From assembly GCF_000413855.1 (NCBI RefSeq), contig NZ_ATGG01000006.1, forward strand, positions 62,001-126,000: 64,000 bases of DNA. The letters run 5' to 3'. The DNA is from Acinetobacter gyllenbergii CIP 110306 = MTCC 11365. GTDB lineage: Bacteria > Pseudomonadota > Gammaproteobacteria > Pseudomonadales > Moraxellaceae. The translations under genes and the position numbers were made by a program. Shown here piece by piece: positions 24,235-34,039 of the stretch. How positions within the stretch are numbered: position 1 is the stretch's first letter; each line of letters opens with the position of its first letter. Under the pieces are notes generated by a model. That model did not search any database, had not been told where the DNA came from, and worked only from the letters and a program-made list of their open reading frames with translations.

Positions 24235-27200
24235 ATGAATAATAATAAAATGAAAAGCCGAATAAAAAATCAGTCTAGCAAAGAACTTAAAATAAAAAGC
24301 TTGTTGGCATGTTGTTCGGTATTGTCTAGCTCCTTAGTGTTGTGTTCGGTTGCTTCTGCAAGTGACATAGAAGTGTATCAACCTGCTGATGGCAATAAAA
24401 AACGGATTATGTTGATGGTGGATCAGTCTCGTAGCATGGGAGGGGCTGGTTTATTAGATTTAGTGAAAGATTATCCCTTGTGTGTGGGAGGCGGCGTTAC
24501 CAATGTCCTTGGTAAAGGTGGTTTGGACTTAGGGATTAAAGTTGCTGGAGAGACTGATGTCAGTAATATTGTCACTAATATTTTGGGTGCAGTAGATAAG
24601 AATGTTTTACAACAAGCACTTGGTGGTAGTTTAGACCCGTTGTTAAAAGTGACCACAGAGCAGCTGTCGGATCAGTATCCATTTCCTCGGCAATATTGTA
24701 CGGTCGTAACCACAGATTTGGTGGTTGACACTTTAGATGGGCTTTTAAAGCCACTGTTAGGTGCAACAGGTTTATCTGCAAAAGAATATATCGAGCAGAC
24801 CTGTGACTTACAAATGAACCTAGATTTATTAAAACCCGTGACAGGCAAGTCTGCGGTTGGTCTTTATCGTTGTTATGATAAGAGTTCTCGCGTTCGTATG
24901 GCGTTGCTTGATGTCCTTAAAGGAAATGATGCGTTTGGAATAGAGCGTATTCCTGATAGCACAGCTGTCGGATTGTCCGTTTCTCCTGATGATCATACTC
25001 AAAATGACCGGGCCGGTGCGATTGTCAGTGAGCCAAAACTGTTAAGCACAAAATATATCGTAAACGGAACAGAAAAAACGCATCGTGAACATTTGATCGA
25101 TTATATTTCGAGTCCGAAGATGGCTTCCCAAGGTGAGTTTAGTGTAGGAAATTTATTGGCTCAGAATATTCCGAAACTGATTGGCGCAGTACTGAGTGAT
25201 GTTTTAAGTAAAGTATTAAATATCTTGGCGAATCCGCTTGGCGCAGCGAGCTCATTATTAGAGTTTGAGAAAACCAATAGTGAATTAAATAAATTATTAA
25301 GCGTTCTTGGGTTGGGGGGCAATAGCCCGTTGGCAAGCAGTTATGCGGAAACCGGAGCTTATCTATTAGGGACGACCACCAAAGGAACAGGTGCTCGACA
25401 GTTGTATATGAGAACGACTACGTTGAGTCTCTTGGGGATTAAAATTGGAGAGCAACAGTATCGATGTCAAGACTGGGATGTTAAGGGAAACTGTTTAACA
25501 AACAAATGGCAAAAAAGAGAGTTTAAATTGTTTGGGGGAGGCTGGAATTGGAACTGGGACACTGAAGAGATCAAGCAGCTGGTCAAAGTGGAGGGCGATC
25601 TGGTCGGCAACTTATTAGGTGATGGAGGATTGTTAGGAGCGGTCGGTAATATTGTTGGTAGCCTCGCTGAAATTGGTGAGAAGGACCTCTATTACGGATT
25701 CGTTGCTGAGCAGGATGCAGAATATAGTGGTTTTAGCAACAGTTTGAAACATCAGAATACAGCCAATGTTTTAACTCAAAATAATAATAAATTTTATAAA
25801 ACACCTTCTGAAAGTCCTGAGTGTGATGCCAATGGTCTAATTGTTATTGCAGGAGGAGTTCCCAATATTTCACCAACGATTACCGATGCATTATTGCAAC
25901 CCAATAGCCAAACCAAGATTGGTGGAGTTGAAAAAGCAATTGAACGTATGATGGGGCGCTCTTTAGATCAAAAACAGGCGATTTCGATTACTTATAAAAA
26001 TGGGGATATGCGTGAATGGGATTTTAGATGTAATTCTACGGAATTGAAAAAAACACAAAAAGGAGATAGTGACTTTGCTACGTGGCAATGTATAGGAGCG
26101 TATGCAAGAGATATTCGGAAATTGTCCAGTAACCCAATTACAACGGCCGTGATTGGAATGGATCGTTCATTTTTACAATTACCCAGTCAAATTAATGGAC
26201 GTATGAATGAGCAGGATACCAGTGGTCTAGATCTGATTAACAATACGACGGTGTCAGAAGATCAACTATTGACTGGGTTTGTTCCGAAAACGGTAAAAAG
26301 TTTATTGGATACTTTGGCAATAGGTCCTCTTGGAAATGGGGTAAAAAGCTTACTGAATAGTTTGTTCCCGCCAAGTCCAGAAGACATTAAAAATATGGCG
26401 CGTTGGGGCGTAGTCGGTGGTGGTGGTTGGTATAACTCTGCAAATAGTGCCAATATTTCAGCAAGTATTAAAAACTTCCATGACAATCTAGGCGTAGTGG
26501 ATGGAGATCCAATTGGTTTACAAGCTTTACCAGCGGATCCACTGACGCCGTATCGTATGGAAAATAGTGTGTATACAAGCCTATTTGAACCCACATATAA
26601 AGCGAGTTGGTTTGGTAATTTTAAAAAATATTATGTTGAATCAGATAACGCAATCAATAAGTTAAAGGATGCATGGGATAGCAATGCACCGTCTTATGAT
26701 GTTAAGGATTGGCATAAAGGAGGGGTTCTAGGTTTTTTGCGGGGCAAAGCTCGCAAACTGTATATTAATCGCGGCTGTCAAAAAACAGGTGATAGTTATC
26801 AGTTTATCGCGACAGACCAGCTACAAAGCATTGATAATCATTATCTAGATAGTAGTAATGCAAAACGCTGTGTACTGAATAATAGCCTGAAAGATCCTAA
26901 AGGTTATTATTTGATGAACCTTTTAGGCTATCAAATTGCACAGAATGCAACTGCAGCAGATCTAACCGAGATCAACTTTAAGAACTGGCAAATAGGAATG
27001 AATTTACATTCGATTCCAGTGAAGCTCACCCAAGAAGCAACCCTCAATGCAGATCAGAGCATTCAAAAAAGAAGTGATTATGTGTTGTTTGGAACCACAC
27101 AAGGTGTTTTACATGTTGTGGATGCAAAAACAGGTCAGGAAAAATTTGCTTTTGTTCCAAATGAGATGCTGGAAGATTCAAAAGACCCGACCCGAATATA

Positions 27201-28677
27201 TTATAAAGGCTTGCAGCGTGAGGCATTTATGCATACGCGTAAAGGGGTGAGAGAGCAGATGCCATATGGTGTAGATGGTGCATGGACCGTATACAGTGAA
27301 TATGCATATGGAATAGAGCCAGGAAGTAGTGGAAGTACTAGTCGCAACGTTATTGCAACCGTTGGAACGATTAAAAGTAATGGTCAGATCATTGCGAAAG
27401 GTCAGCAGATCGCATATGGCGGTTTAAGAATGGGCGGGCGGAGTTACTATGCTTTGGATTTAGTCGATTTAGATGCGCCTAAACTCAAATTTCATATTGA
27501 TCCTGACAATGCAGATAATGCCTCACCATTGAGTTATATGGGGCAAAGTTGGTCAAAACCGACCATTACTTATGTCAAATGGAATGGTCTTCGTAAACGC
27601 GTCATGCTTGTTGGTGGTGGTTATGATATGGGCTATGAAAAAACGGATTATAGTCCAAGCTTTGCCAAAGGTGCTGGTGTCTATATGTTTGATGCTGACA
27701 ATGGTGATTTGTTGTGGTGGGCAAGCGCCAAAGCAGTACCGGCTCAAAATGGTTTGAAAATTGATAATATGAAATATAGTGTCGTGAGTCGTATTGCCGT
27801 TGCAGATCGTGATGGTGATAGCCTGACGGATCATTTGTATTTCGGTGATTTAGGTGGGCAAGTTTGGCGTATTGATTTTGATGCAAATTTAGGAAAAAAA
27901 GAGACTTCCAATCAAGTGAATATGGGCGGGTATAGCCTATTATTTTCAAATACAGCGGATCGTTTCTATGAAGCTCCTAGTTTTAGTGTATATGGCTATG
28001 AGCAACCTATAGCCGTCGTGAGTATTGCATCAGGGAATCGTAGCTTGCCGTGGAGTGATAGAACGTCTTCAAGTCGGATTTATAATTTATTTGACCAAGA
28101 TGTCGTTAAGCCTAATTTTACGATAAATCAAAATAATACCGCTAAAATTGTGCTGTCTGATCTGAAAAATATGGCCAAAGCAGATCAGATTAAAGGGAAA
28201 ACGCTGGCAGAGGTCAAAGCCTCTATGTCATCTGGTTGGTCAACTTTGGCGGTTAACGTTGCTGGGCTTGAGGTTAAGGATGGTAAAGAAGGGCTAATTC
28301 AAGATAGTCGAGGAAGTAAAGTCCTTGGTGAAATGGTGGTAATGAACAAAAGTTTATACGCCAGTGTTTATAATCCAAATGATACCTTGGGTAAGGGCTG
28401 TAGTGTCCAAGCCAAAGGGCTGACAACGGTTCAACGTTATTGTTTGCCATTTGGTGTTTGTGAGCAAAAAATTAATGAAAATACCATCATGAGCTTTGGT
28501 GCAGGTCATGGGATTGTCGACAGTATGGTGGGGTCTGGTGTTGCGACAAAGGATAATGGACTGGTACGTCAACTGTTAAATACAAGTGCTAAAGACAAAA
28601 TCGGAAATGGTGTAATGTCGGCCAATCAAATGCGTCGACATCTGGTACCGCTTAAATGGTACGAAGACAGTGAATAA
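24235..28677 (+). CDS. PilY1 paralogue, vWA-domain pilus-tip protein, operon 2
   Basis: A 1480-residue PilY1-family protein; ATG 24235 is chosen for the AAAGGA nine bases upstream. A signal peptide ends near SVASAS. The vWA MIDAS is DQSRSM at 63-68. The N-terminal half differs greatly from copy 1: it has long Leu-rich segments (DGLLKPLLGATGL, LIGAVLSDVLSKVLNILANP) and no Trp-rich insert. The C-terminal propeller is conserved (GTTQGVLHVVDAKTG, YGGLRMGGRSYYALDL) with calcium loop DRDGDSLTD near residue 1190 and YFGDLGGQVWRIDFD. It likely caps an alternative pilus tip with different ligand or vWA properties. It ends operon 2, which lacks pilE. Confidence 0.9.
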   Translation: MNNNKMKSRIKNQSSKELKIKSLLACCSVLSSSLVLCSVASASDIEVYQPADGNKKRIMLMVDQSRSMGGAGLLDLVKDYPLCVGGGVTNVLGKGGLDLGIKVAGETDVSNIVTNILGAVDKNVLQQALGGSLDPLLKVTTEQLSDQYPFPRQYCTVVTTDLVVDTLDGLLKPLLGATGLSAKEYIEQTCDLQMNLDLLKPVTGKSAVGLYRCYDKSSRVRMALLDVLKGNDAFGIERIPDSTAVGLSVSPDDHTQNDRAGAIVSEPKLLSTKYIVNGTEKTHREHLIDYISSPKMASQGEFSVGNLLAQNIPKLIGAVLSDVLSKVLNILANPLGAASSLLEFEKTNSELNKLLSVLGLGGNSPLASSYAETGAYLLGTTTKGTGARQLYMRTTTLSLLGIKIGEQQYRCQDWDVKGNCLTNKWQKREFKLFGGGWNWNWDTEEIKQLVKVEGDLVGNLLGDGGLLGAVGNIVGSLAEIGEKDLYYGFVAEQDAEYSGFSNSLKHQNTANVLTQNNNKFYKTPSESPECDANGLIVIAGGVPNISPTITDALLQPNSQTKIGGVEKAIERMMGRSLDQKQAISITYKNGDMREWDFRCNSTELKKTQKGDSDFATWQCIGAYARDIRKLSSNPITTAVIGMDRSFLQLPSQINGRMNEQDTSGLDLINNTTVSEDQLLTGFVPKTVKSLLDTLAIGPLGNGVKSLLNSLFPPSPEDIKNMARWGVVGGGGWYNSANSANISASIKNFHDNLGVVDGDPIGLQALPADPLTPYRMENSVYTSLFEPTYKASWFGNFKKYYVESDNAINKLKDAWDSNAPSYDVKDWHKGGVLGFLRGKARKLYINRGCQKTGDSYQFIATDQLQSIDNHYLDSSNAKRCVLNNSLKDPKGYYLMNLLGYQIAQNATAADLTEINFKNWQIGMNLHSIPVKLTQEATLNADQSIQKRSDYVLFGTTQGVLHVVDAKTGQEKFAFVPNEMLEDSKDPTRIYYKGLQREAFMHTRKGVREQMPYGVDGAWTVYSEYAYGIEPGSSGSTSRNVIATVGTIKSNGQIIAKGQQIAYGGLRMGGRSYYALDLVDLDAPKLKFHIDPDNADNASPLSYMGQSWSKPTITYVKWNGLRKRVMLVGGGYDMGYEKTDYSPSFAKGAGVYMFDADNGDLLWWASAKAVPAQNGLKIDNMKYSVVSRIAVADRDGDSLTDHLYFGDLGGQVWRIDFDANLGKKETSNQVNMGGYSLLFSNTADRFYEAPSFSVYGYEQPIAVVSIASGNRSLPWSDRTSSSRIYNLFDQDVVKPNFTINQNNTAKIVLSDLKNMAKADQIKGKTLAEVKASMSSGWSTLAVNVAGLEVKDGKEGLIQDSRGSKVLGEMVVMNKSLYASVYNPNDTLGKGCSVQAKGLTTVQRYCLPFGVCEQKINENTIMSFGAGHGIVDSMVGSGVATKDNGLVRQLLNTSAKDKIGNGVMSANQMRRHLVPLKWYEDSE

Positions 28678-29131
28678 ACACGCGATATCTAGGTTGATTA
28701 AGCGGATTGTTGTGGGATCGCACCGATCTAAGCTGTGATCCCACGCTCAGCAAGCAGAACAATACGCTAATTGCAAAACCAAGTCGGTATTTTAATGAGG
28801 GTTACTTTATGTTACGTGACCTAAACAGGCCATCTGTTTATGACATCCTTTTTGTTGTAACCAAGATGAGTTTGTTCTCGTAGCTTCTTTATTAATCAGT
28901 GGTGCTGATCAAAACTGCCGCTAATATTATTGCATCAATTTGCGGTAATACTAGCGAAGACGGGTAAGGTCATTGATTTTATAAATTAAATTCAGAGCTG
29001 TGGATAAGCTGAAATTTAATCTTTCTTTCAGGGTAAATATAACGTAGAATATCGCCCTCTATGAAAGGGGTTTGAAGTGTTGCCGATGGTCGGTGGCAGG
29101 GATAATCCGTAAAAATTATAAGGTTGTTCTC
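28678..29131. other. Intergenic region with a hairpin upstream of rpsP
   Basis: No gene is visible in this 454-bp gap. An eleven-base stem with one G-U pair, GTGGGATCGCA (28712-28722) with TGTGATCCCAC (28734-28744), lies 35 bp after pilY1-2; it lacks a T tract. A second imperfect hairpin (CGCTAATATTA / TAATACTAGCG) lies around 28919-28957, and an isolated DnaA-box-like TGTGGATAA at 28999-29007. The right part should hold the ribosomal operon promoter and leader. Confidence 0.5.
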
Positions 29132-29389
29132 ATGGTTGTTATTCGTTTAGCGCGCGGTGGTGCAAAAAAACGTCCATTCTATCAAATCATTGTAACTGAT
29201 AGCCGCAATGCACGTGATGGTCGTTTCATCGAGCGTATTGGTTTCTTTAACCCAACTGCACAAGGTAAAGCTGAAAAAATTCGTTTAGATGCTGACCGTT
29301 TTGCTCACTGGGTTGCTCAAGGTGCTCAACCTTCAGATCGCGTTGCTTCTTTAGCTGCTCAAGCTAAGAAAGCTGCAACTACTGCTTAA
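29132..29389 (+). CDS. rpsP: 30S ribosomal protein bS16
   Basis: An 85-residue bS16: [20 protein letters not shown] and [13 protein letters not shown] are diagnostic. ATG 29132 matches the universal start; the in-frame extension upstream to 29072 is not homologous. It is first in rpsP-rimM-trmD-rplS, the conserved order in gammaproteobacteria. bS16 is an assembly protein of the small subunit. Confidence 0.97.
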   Translation: MVVIRLARGGAKKRPFYQIIVTDSRNARDGRFIERIGFFNPTAQGKAEKIRLDADRFAHWVAQGAQPSDRVASLAAQAKKAATTA

Positions 29390-29405
29390 GTGTAGTAGGT
29401 AGCCC

Positions 29406-29954
29406 ATGACATCGACACAGAATGTGCCAGAAGATCGTATTCAGATTGGACAGTTACGTTCAGCTTATGGATTGAATGGGTGGCTCTGGGTGTATTCAAA
29501 TACTGAACCCATGAGTAATATGTTTGACTACCTTCCTTGGTACATTGAAACCAAGGCAGGTTGGCAAACTATAGATGTAAAACGTTGGAAACCACATGGC
29601 AAAGGCTTGGTTGTTGCACTAAAGGACGTGAATGATCGTACTGGTGCAGAAAACTTAGTTGGCGCGAATATCTGGATTGCCAAATCTCAGCTTCCTAAAG
29701 CAGATGTAGACGAGTACTACTGGTCTGATCTTAAAGGCTTAACCGTGTTAGGTCTTGGAGAGGATGAACAAGAAGTCAATCTCGGTCAAATCTACGAGCT
29801 GTTTGAAACAGGTGCTAATGATGTCATGGTTGTGAAAGCGACCCCTGACAGTATTGATGCTGAAGAGCGAATGATTCCTTGGCATAAAGATGTGGTACAA
29901 CGCGTTGATCTTGAAGCTGGTCGTATTTACGTCAATTGGGGCGTAGACTACTAA
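29406..29954 (+). CDS. rimM: Ribosome maturation factor RimM
   Basis: A 182-residue RimM: an N-terminal RimM domain (IQIGQLRSAYGLNGWLWV) and a C-terminal PRC barrel (EYYWSDLKGLTVLGL, MIPWHKDVVQRVDLEAG). RimM aids 16S 3' domain maturation and binds uS19. It lies 16 bp after rpsP in the same operon. Confidence 0.95.
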   Translation: MTSTQNVPEDRIQIGQLRSAYGLNGWLWVYSNTEPMSNMFDYLPWYIETKAGWQTIDVKRWKPHGKGLVVALKDVNDRTGAENLVGANIWIAKSQLPKADVDEYYWSDLKGLTVLGLGEDEQEVNLGQIYELFETGANDVMVVKATPDSIDAEERMIPWHKDVVQRVDLEAGRIYVNWGVDY

Positions 29955-29999
29955 TCCTTTCGAGGAGTGTAGCGCAGCAGGAAAATAGAGGAGTCTGCG

Positions 30000-30740
30000 G
30001 TGTTTTTTGCAGTCATCACATTGTTTCCTGAAATGTTTACAGCGATTACAGCGCACGGGATTAGCGGGCGTGCAGCAAAGCGTGACATCGTGCAAGTGAC
30101 TTGCATTAACCCACGAGATTTTGCTGAGGGCAACTACAAACGAGTGGATGAACGTCCTTTCGGTGGTGGCCCGGGTATGGTGATGATGGCCGAGCCATTG
30201 GCAAAAGCAATTAACCATGCCAAACAACTTGCAACACAAGCAGGCTGTGTTCAGGCCCCGGTGGTGTATATGTCACCACAAGGCAAGACTTTGAATGAAC
30301 AGGCAGTACAGCAATTCGTTGATTATGATGGTTTGATTGTATTGTGTGGGCGTTATGAAGGCGTCGATGAACGTTTAATCCAGCATTATGTTGATCAAGA
30401 ATGGTCAATTGGAGATTACGTCTTATCGGGTGGTGAACTGCCAGCGATGGTGTTGCTTGACAGTATTATTCGTCGATTGCCCAATGTCATGTCTGATGAG
30501 CAATCTGCGATCCAAGATTCTTTTGTGGACGGTCTGCTGGATTGTCCACAATATACCAAGCCTGACCATTTTGAAGGGTTGGATGTGCCTGAGGTACTTA
30601 AATCAGGACATCATGCCAATATTGAAAAATGGCGTTTTTTGCAGCGTTATCAACGAACTTTAGAGCGTCGACCAGAATTGGTGGAAAAAGTAGAGTTGAG
30701 TAAGCAGCAAATTAAATGGTTAAAAAATTCGAAAGGTTAA
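30000..30740 (+). CDS. trmD: tRNA (guanine37-N1)-methyltransferase TrmD
   Basis: A 246-residue SPOUT-class TrmD, methylating G37 of tRNAs to prevent frameshifting. Motifs: [37 protein letters not shown] and [16 protein letters not shown], which form the knotted AdoMet site. The start is GTG 30000, giving [13 protein letters not shown], with GAGGAG upstream. It lies 45 bp after rimM. Confidence 0.96.
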   Translation: MFFAVITLFPEMFTAITAHGISGRAAKRDIVQVTCINPRDFAEGNYKRVDERPFGGGPGMVMMAEPLAKAINHAKQLATQAGCVQAPVVYMSPQGKTLNEQAVQQFVDYDGLIVLCGRYEGVDERLIQHYVDQEWSIGDYVLSGGELPAMVLLDSIIRRLPNVMSDEQSAIQDSFVDGLLDCPQYTKPDHFEGLDVPEVLKSGHHANIEKWRFLQRYQRTLERRPELVEKVELSKQQIKWLKNSKG

Positions 30741-30932
30741 ACTGATATCAGTTGATCTTCGCACCCAACGAGAAGCTTTGCTTCGAGTTCTGCTTAAACA
30801 ATGTTTAAGTTAAAAATAGGCTCTTTAAGACGTTGGTCTTAAGGGGAAAGTTAAACGGGAGATATGCGCTTTAGCCTCTATTCCCAGCGGTGTCAGAGAC
30901 CTCTTCTCTCCCGCACATATTGGAGATTCCAC
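30741..30932 (+). other. Structured leader between trmD and rplS
   Basis: This 192-bp stretch can fold into two hairpins: CTTTAAGAC (30823-30831) with GTCTTAAGG (30836-30844), and CGGGAGA (30857-30863) with TCTCCCG (30907-30913) enclosing a 43-nt segment next to the rplS ribosome site. Neither has a terminator-type T tract. It may be a processing or autoregulatory leader; no known L19 leader family is claimed. Confidence 0.4.
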
Positions 30933-31304
30933 ATGAGTGGTAAACATCCTTTAGTTCAAGCTGTTGAAAATGCACAGTTAAAATCAGACATCCCTGCTTT
31001 TGCACCGGGCGATACAGTTATCGTTCAAGTTAAAGTAAAAGAGGGTGACCGTGAGCGTCTTCAAGCATTTGAAGGTGTTGTAATCGCGAAGAAAAACCGT
31101 GGTTTAAACTCTGCTTTCACAGTTCGTAAAATCTCTAGCGGTGTTGGTGTTGAGCGTGTTTTCCAAACTCACTCTCCAATCGTTGCTAAGATCGAAGTGA
31201 AACGTCGTGGTGACGTTCGTCGTGCTAAACTTTACTACCTACGCGAGTTGTCTGGTAAAGCTGCACGTATTCGTGAAAAGTTACCAGCTCGTAAACAAGG
31301 TTAA
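30933..31304 (+). CDS. rplS: 50S ribosomal protein bL19
   Basis: A 123-residue bL19: [34 protein letters not shown] and [20 protein letters not shown] are characteristic. ATG 30933 has TTGGAGA upstream. It is last in the rpsP-rimM-trmD-rplS operon and lies at the 30S-50S interface. A strong terminator follows. Confidence 0.97.
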   Translation: MSGKHPLVQAVENAQLKSDIPAFAPGDTVIVQVKVKEGDRERLQAFEGVVIAKKNRGLNSAFTVRKISSGVGVERVFQTHSPIVAKIEVKRRGDVRRAKLYYLRELSGKAARIREKLPARKQG

Positions 31305-31325
31305 TTTTAACTTTGTTGTAAAGCA

Positions 31326-31353
31326 GAAAAATGCGCCCTCGGCGCATTTTTTT
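31326..31353 (+). terminator. Rho-independent terminator after rplS
   Basis: A ten-base stem (AAAATGCGCC / GGCGCATTTT) with a 3-4-nt loop and a T run. Confidence 0.9.
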
Positions 31354-31441
31354 ATGTCTGCGTGTGCTTTAAAGCCATTCCTTTTTTAAATCTTCGACCT
31401 AGTTTTGCTAAAATAGGTCTTTATGCTTTGATTTTTCTTTT

Positions 31442-32335
31442 ATGAAAAAAAGTTCTTATCGTCATTTGAGCGGTGTTTTCCTATTAAATAAACCTTTGGG
31501 TTTAAGTTCTAATTCTGCATTACAAAAAGTGCGCCGTCTGTTCAATGCTCAAAAAGCAGGACATACTGGAGCGCTCGATCCATTAGCGACTGGTCTACTA
31601 CCGATTTGCTTAGGTGAAGCGACTAAGTTTTCACATTATTTATTGGATTCAAGCAAACGTTATCAAACTACGGTCAAATTAGGGCAAACCACAGCAACTG
31701 GTGATGTTGAAGGTGAAATTCTGCAACAACGAGAAGTGCCCGCATTGACGCAAGAACGAATTGAACAAATACTTGAGCAATTCCGTGGTGATATTCAGCA
31801 GGTGCCACCGATGTATTCAGCGTTAAAACGCGAAGGTCGTCCACTCTATGAATTGGCACGTAAGGGCATTGAAGTTGAGCGTGAAGCACGTCCAGTCACC
31901 ATTTATAACTTAAGCTTGCTTGGCTTCACTGAAGATAGTCTGACATTGGATGTGACTTGCTCAAAAGGCACTTATATTCGTGTATTAGGTGAAGATATTG
32001 GCGAATCTTTGGGTTGTGGTGGACATTTAACCCAATTGCATCGTACTCAAACAGGCCATTTTGAGATTAATCCAAGCTATACCATTGAATATCTTGAAAG
32101 TCTTACTCAAGAACAACGCGATGCATTATTGCTGCCAGTCTATGCACCTGTTGAGCATTTTCCTCGTGTGCAATTGCCTGAAGGCCGTGAAAAGTATTTT
32201 GGTAACGGTCAGGAAAGCAATATCGAGCATGAGGCTGCTGCTGAAGTGTTGGTTTTTGATGGGGAACGTTGTCTAGGTTTGGCTGAAATTACCGATAAAA
32301 AACGTCTAGTACCAAAACGCTTGTTAAATTTATAA
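31442..32335 (+). CDS. truB: tRNA pseudouridine55 synthase TruB
   Basis: A 297-residue TruB, making Psi55 in the T loop of tRNAs. Motifs: [26 protein letters not shown] with the catalytic Asp, [16 protein letters not shown], and [15 protein letters not shown]. The full length and a C-terminal PUA-like segment are present. It lies just after the rplS terminator and 11 bp before a TSUP transporter gene that may share its transcript. Confidence 0.95.
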   Translation: MKKSSYRHLSGVFLLNKPLGLSSNSALQKVRRLFNAQKAGHTGALDPLATGLLPICLGEATKFSHYLLDSSKRYQTTVKLGQTTATGDVEGEILQQREVPALTQERIEQILEQFRGDIQQVPPMYSALKREGRPLYELARKGIEVEREARPVTIYNLSLLGFTEDSLTLDVTCSKGTYIRVLGEDIGESLGCGGHLTQLHRTQTGHFEINPSYTIEYLESLTQEQRDALLLPVYAPVEHFPRVQLPEGREKYFGNGQESNIEHEAAAEVLVFDGERCLGLAEITDKKRLVPKRLLNL

Positions 32336-32346
32336 GAGTATCGTCA

Positions 32347-33114
32347 ATGGAATGGGAACTGATTCTAACTTTAGTGTTCTTTGCGTTTTGTGCGGGAACC
32401 ATTGACGCCGCTGTCGGTGGTGGTGGTTTGATTCAGATTCCAGCCTTGATGGGGGCATTACCACAAACCGCACCTGCCACCTTATTTGGCACCAATAAAT
32501 TGGCCTCGATTTGTGGCACAGGGTCGGCGGCTTTTTCATTTGTACGCCGTGTCAAATTACAATGGTCGTTGCTCGGTGTGATTGCACTATTCGCCTTTAT
32601 CAGCTCATTTATTGGGGCGGCGTGTGTATCGTTAGTACCCACACATATTTTAAGACCAATTGTTTTGGTCATGCTGATCGTGATTGCGATTTATACCTTT
32701 ATGAAAAAGCAATTCGGGCAAGTGCATGTCGATCAGAAAATCACGCCTAAGTTACTGATACTGGCTGCAATGGGTAGCTTAGCGATTGGTTTTTATGATG
32801 GTATTTTTGGTCCAGGTACCGGCAGTTTCTTTATTTTCTTTTTTATCCGCTTTTTGCAAGTCGATTTTCTACATGCTTCAGCCTTGTCGAAAATTGGCAA
32901 TTTCATGACCAATCTGGCGGCATTAAGCTTCTTTATTCCAACTGGTCATGTGCTGTTTGCATTGGGCTTGATGATGGCAGTTGCCAATATTGCGGGTTCA
33001 TTATTGGGTGTGCGTTTGGCTTTAAAATATGGCAGTGGCTTTATCCGTATTTTATTCTTGATCCTGGTGAGTATTTTGATCTGTCGTTTGGGCTATCAAA
33101 TTATTACGGGATAG
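32347..33114 (+). CDS. TSUP family transporter (TauE/SafE-like)
   Basis: A 255-residue membrane protein of the sulfite exporter TauE/SafE family (PF01925) with about seven or eight helices. The two internal repeats begin AGTIDAAVGGGGLIQIPAL and IGFYDGIFGPGTGSFFIFFF, the paired hallmark of the family. TSUP proteins export small organosulfur or sulfonate compounds; the substrate cannot be told from sequence. It follows truB by 11 bp. Confidence 0.88.
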   Translation: MEWELILTLVFFAFCAGTIDAAVGGGGLIQIPALMGALPQTAPATLFGTNKLASICGTGSAAFSFVRRVKLQWSLLGVIALFAFISSFIGAACVSLVPTHILRPIVLVMLIVIAIYTFMKKQFGQVHVDQKITPKLLILAAMGSLAIGFYDGIFGPGTGSFFIFFFIRFLQVDFLHASALSKIGNFMTNLAALSFFIPTGHVLFALGLMMAVANIAGSLLGVRLALKYGSGFIRILFLILVSILICRLGYQIITG

Positions 33115-33128
33115 AGGCTTAGATCTCA

Positions 33129-33986
33129 CTAAGCTTTTCCACCGCGTAAGGTAACGCCAATCGAAGCCACCATAATACAGGCCAAAGCCACCCATTGAAT
33201 TAAGCTAATGCGCTCATGGAGCAGCACCAAACCTGCTAATGCCGCTAATGCCGGTGCAAGGCTGGAAAGTGTGCCATAGCTGAGCTTGGTCAGACGTTTG
33301 AGTGCCATTAAATCCAGAGCATAAGGAATCGCAGTTGCCATTAGGGCAATCACCAGTGCTTTGCCCCAATATTGAGTGTCTAGCAGTACAGGCGCATTAT
33401 TCCATAGCCCGAAGGGCAGGAGCGTCAGTGCGGATAAACCAATGGCAATAGTTAGCGCATGCATGCCAATATTTTGCTGTACTACACGATGTCCATAATA
33501 AATATACAAGGCCCAGAAGAATCCTGCGCCCAGCGCACATGCCGCACCGATATAGGAAAAATGCTGTGCTTGAGCATCGTGCCACGGTACCATCAAAGCA
33601 ATGCCTAAAATCGCAAAGGCCACCCAAATATAATCACTGCGCTGTTTAATCGAGAGCAGGGCCAAACCCAATGGGCCAATAAACTCTAAACCTACTGCAA
33701 TGCCTTGAGGTAACTTGCCTAAAGAGGTATAGAACAGAATATTCATACAACCCAAGGCTGCGCTATAACAGAGTAAGTCGCGCCATTTCAGCTCTTTCAA
33801 TTTGGCAATGATTTTCCATGAGCGGAACATGATTGCGACTAGAATAGTGGCAAAACAGAGCCTTAAAATCGTCACGGTCAAAGGATCAAGTGTGGCAATC
33901 AATTGCTTGGCAAAGGATGCACTGATCTGATAGGACAGCATGGACAATACCATGTACAGCACAGCAACCAATTGGAGATTTTTCAT
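33129..33986 (-). CDS. EamA family (DMT superfamily) transporter, copy A
   Basis: A 285-residue protein with ten predicted helices in two EamA repeats (PF00892): SMLSYQISASFAKQLIATLDPLTVT starts the first, and YIGAACALGAGFFWALYIY the second. It resembles RhtA/YdcZ-type metabolite or amino-acid exporters. It lies 53 bp after a paralogous gene on the same strand; both have the conserved features ...LGKLPQGIAVGLEFIGPLGLAL and ...LERLPLGLAVAFEFIGPLSVAL, so they arose by tandem duplication. The substrate is unknown. Confidence 0.85.
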   Translation of the reverse strand: MKNLQLVAVLYMVLSMLSYQISASFAKQLIATLDPLTVTILRLCFATILVAIMFRSWKIIAKLKELKWRDLLCYSAALGCMNILFYTSLGKLPQGIAVGLEFIGPLGLALLSIKQRSDYIWVAFAILGIALMVPWHDAQAQHFSYIGAACALGAGFFWALYIYYGHRVVQQNIGMHALTIAIGLSALTLLPFGLWNNAPVLLDTQYWGKALVIALMATAIPYALDLMALKRLTKLSYGTLSSLAPALAALAGLVLLHERISLIQWVALACIMVASIGVTLRGGKA

Positions 33987-34039
33987 CTAAGATCTCCAAG
34001 ATAAGCGAGGGCGCTTTTCTGATTTTGAGAGAACATCTT

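Noticed and set aside
27553..27949. Long minus-strand open frames inside pilY1-2 (and similar ones in pilY1-1)
   Set aside because: They are antisense shadows of the conserved propeller coding sequence with His/Tyr-rich translations and no ribosome sites.
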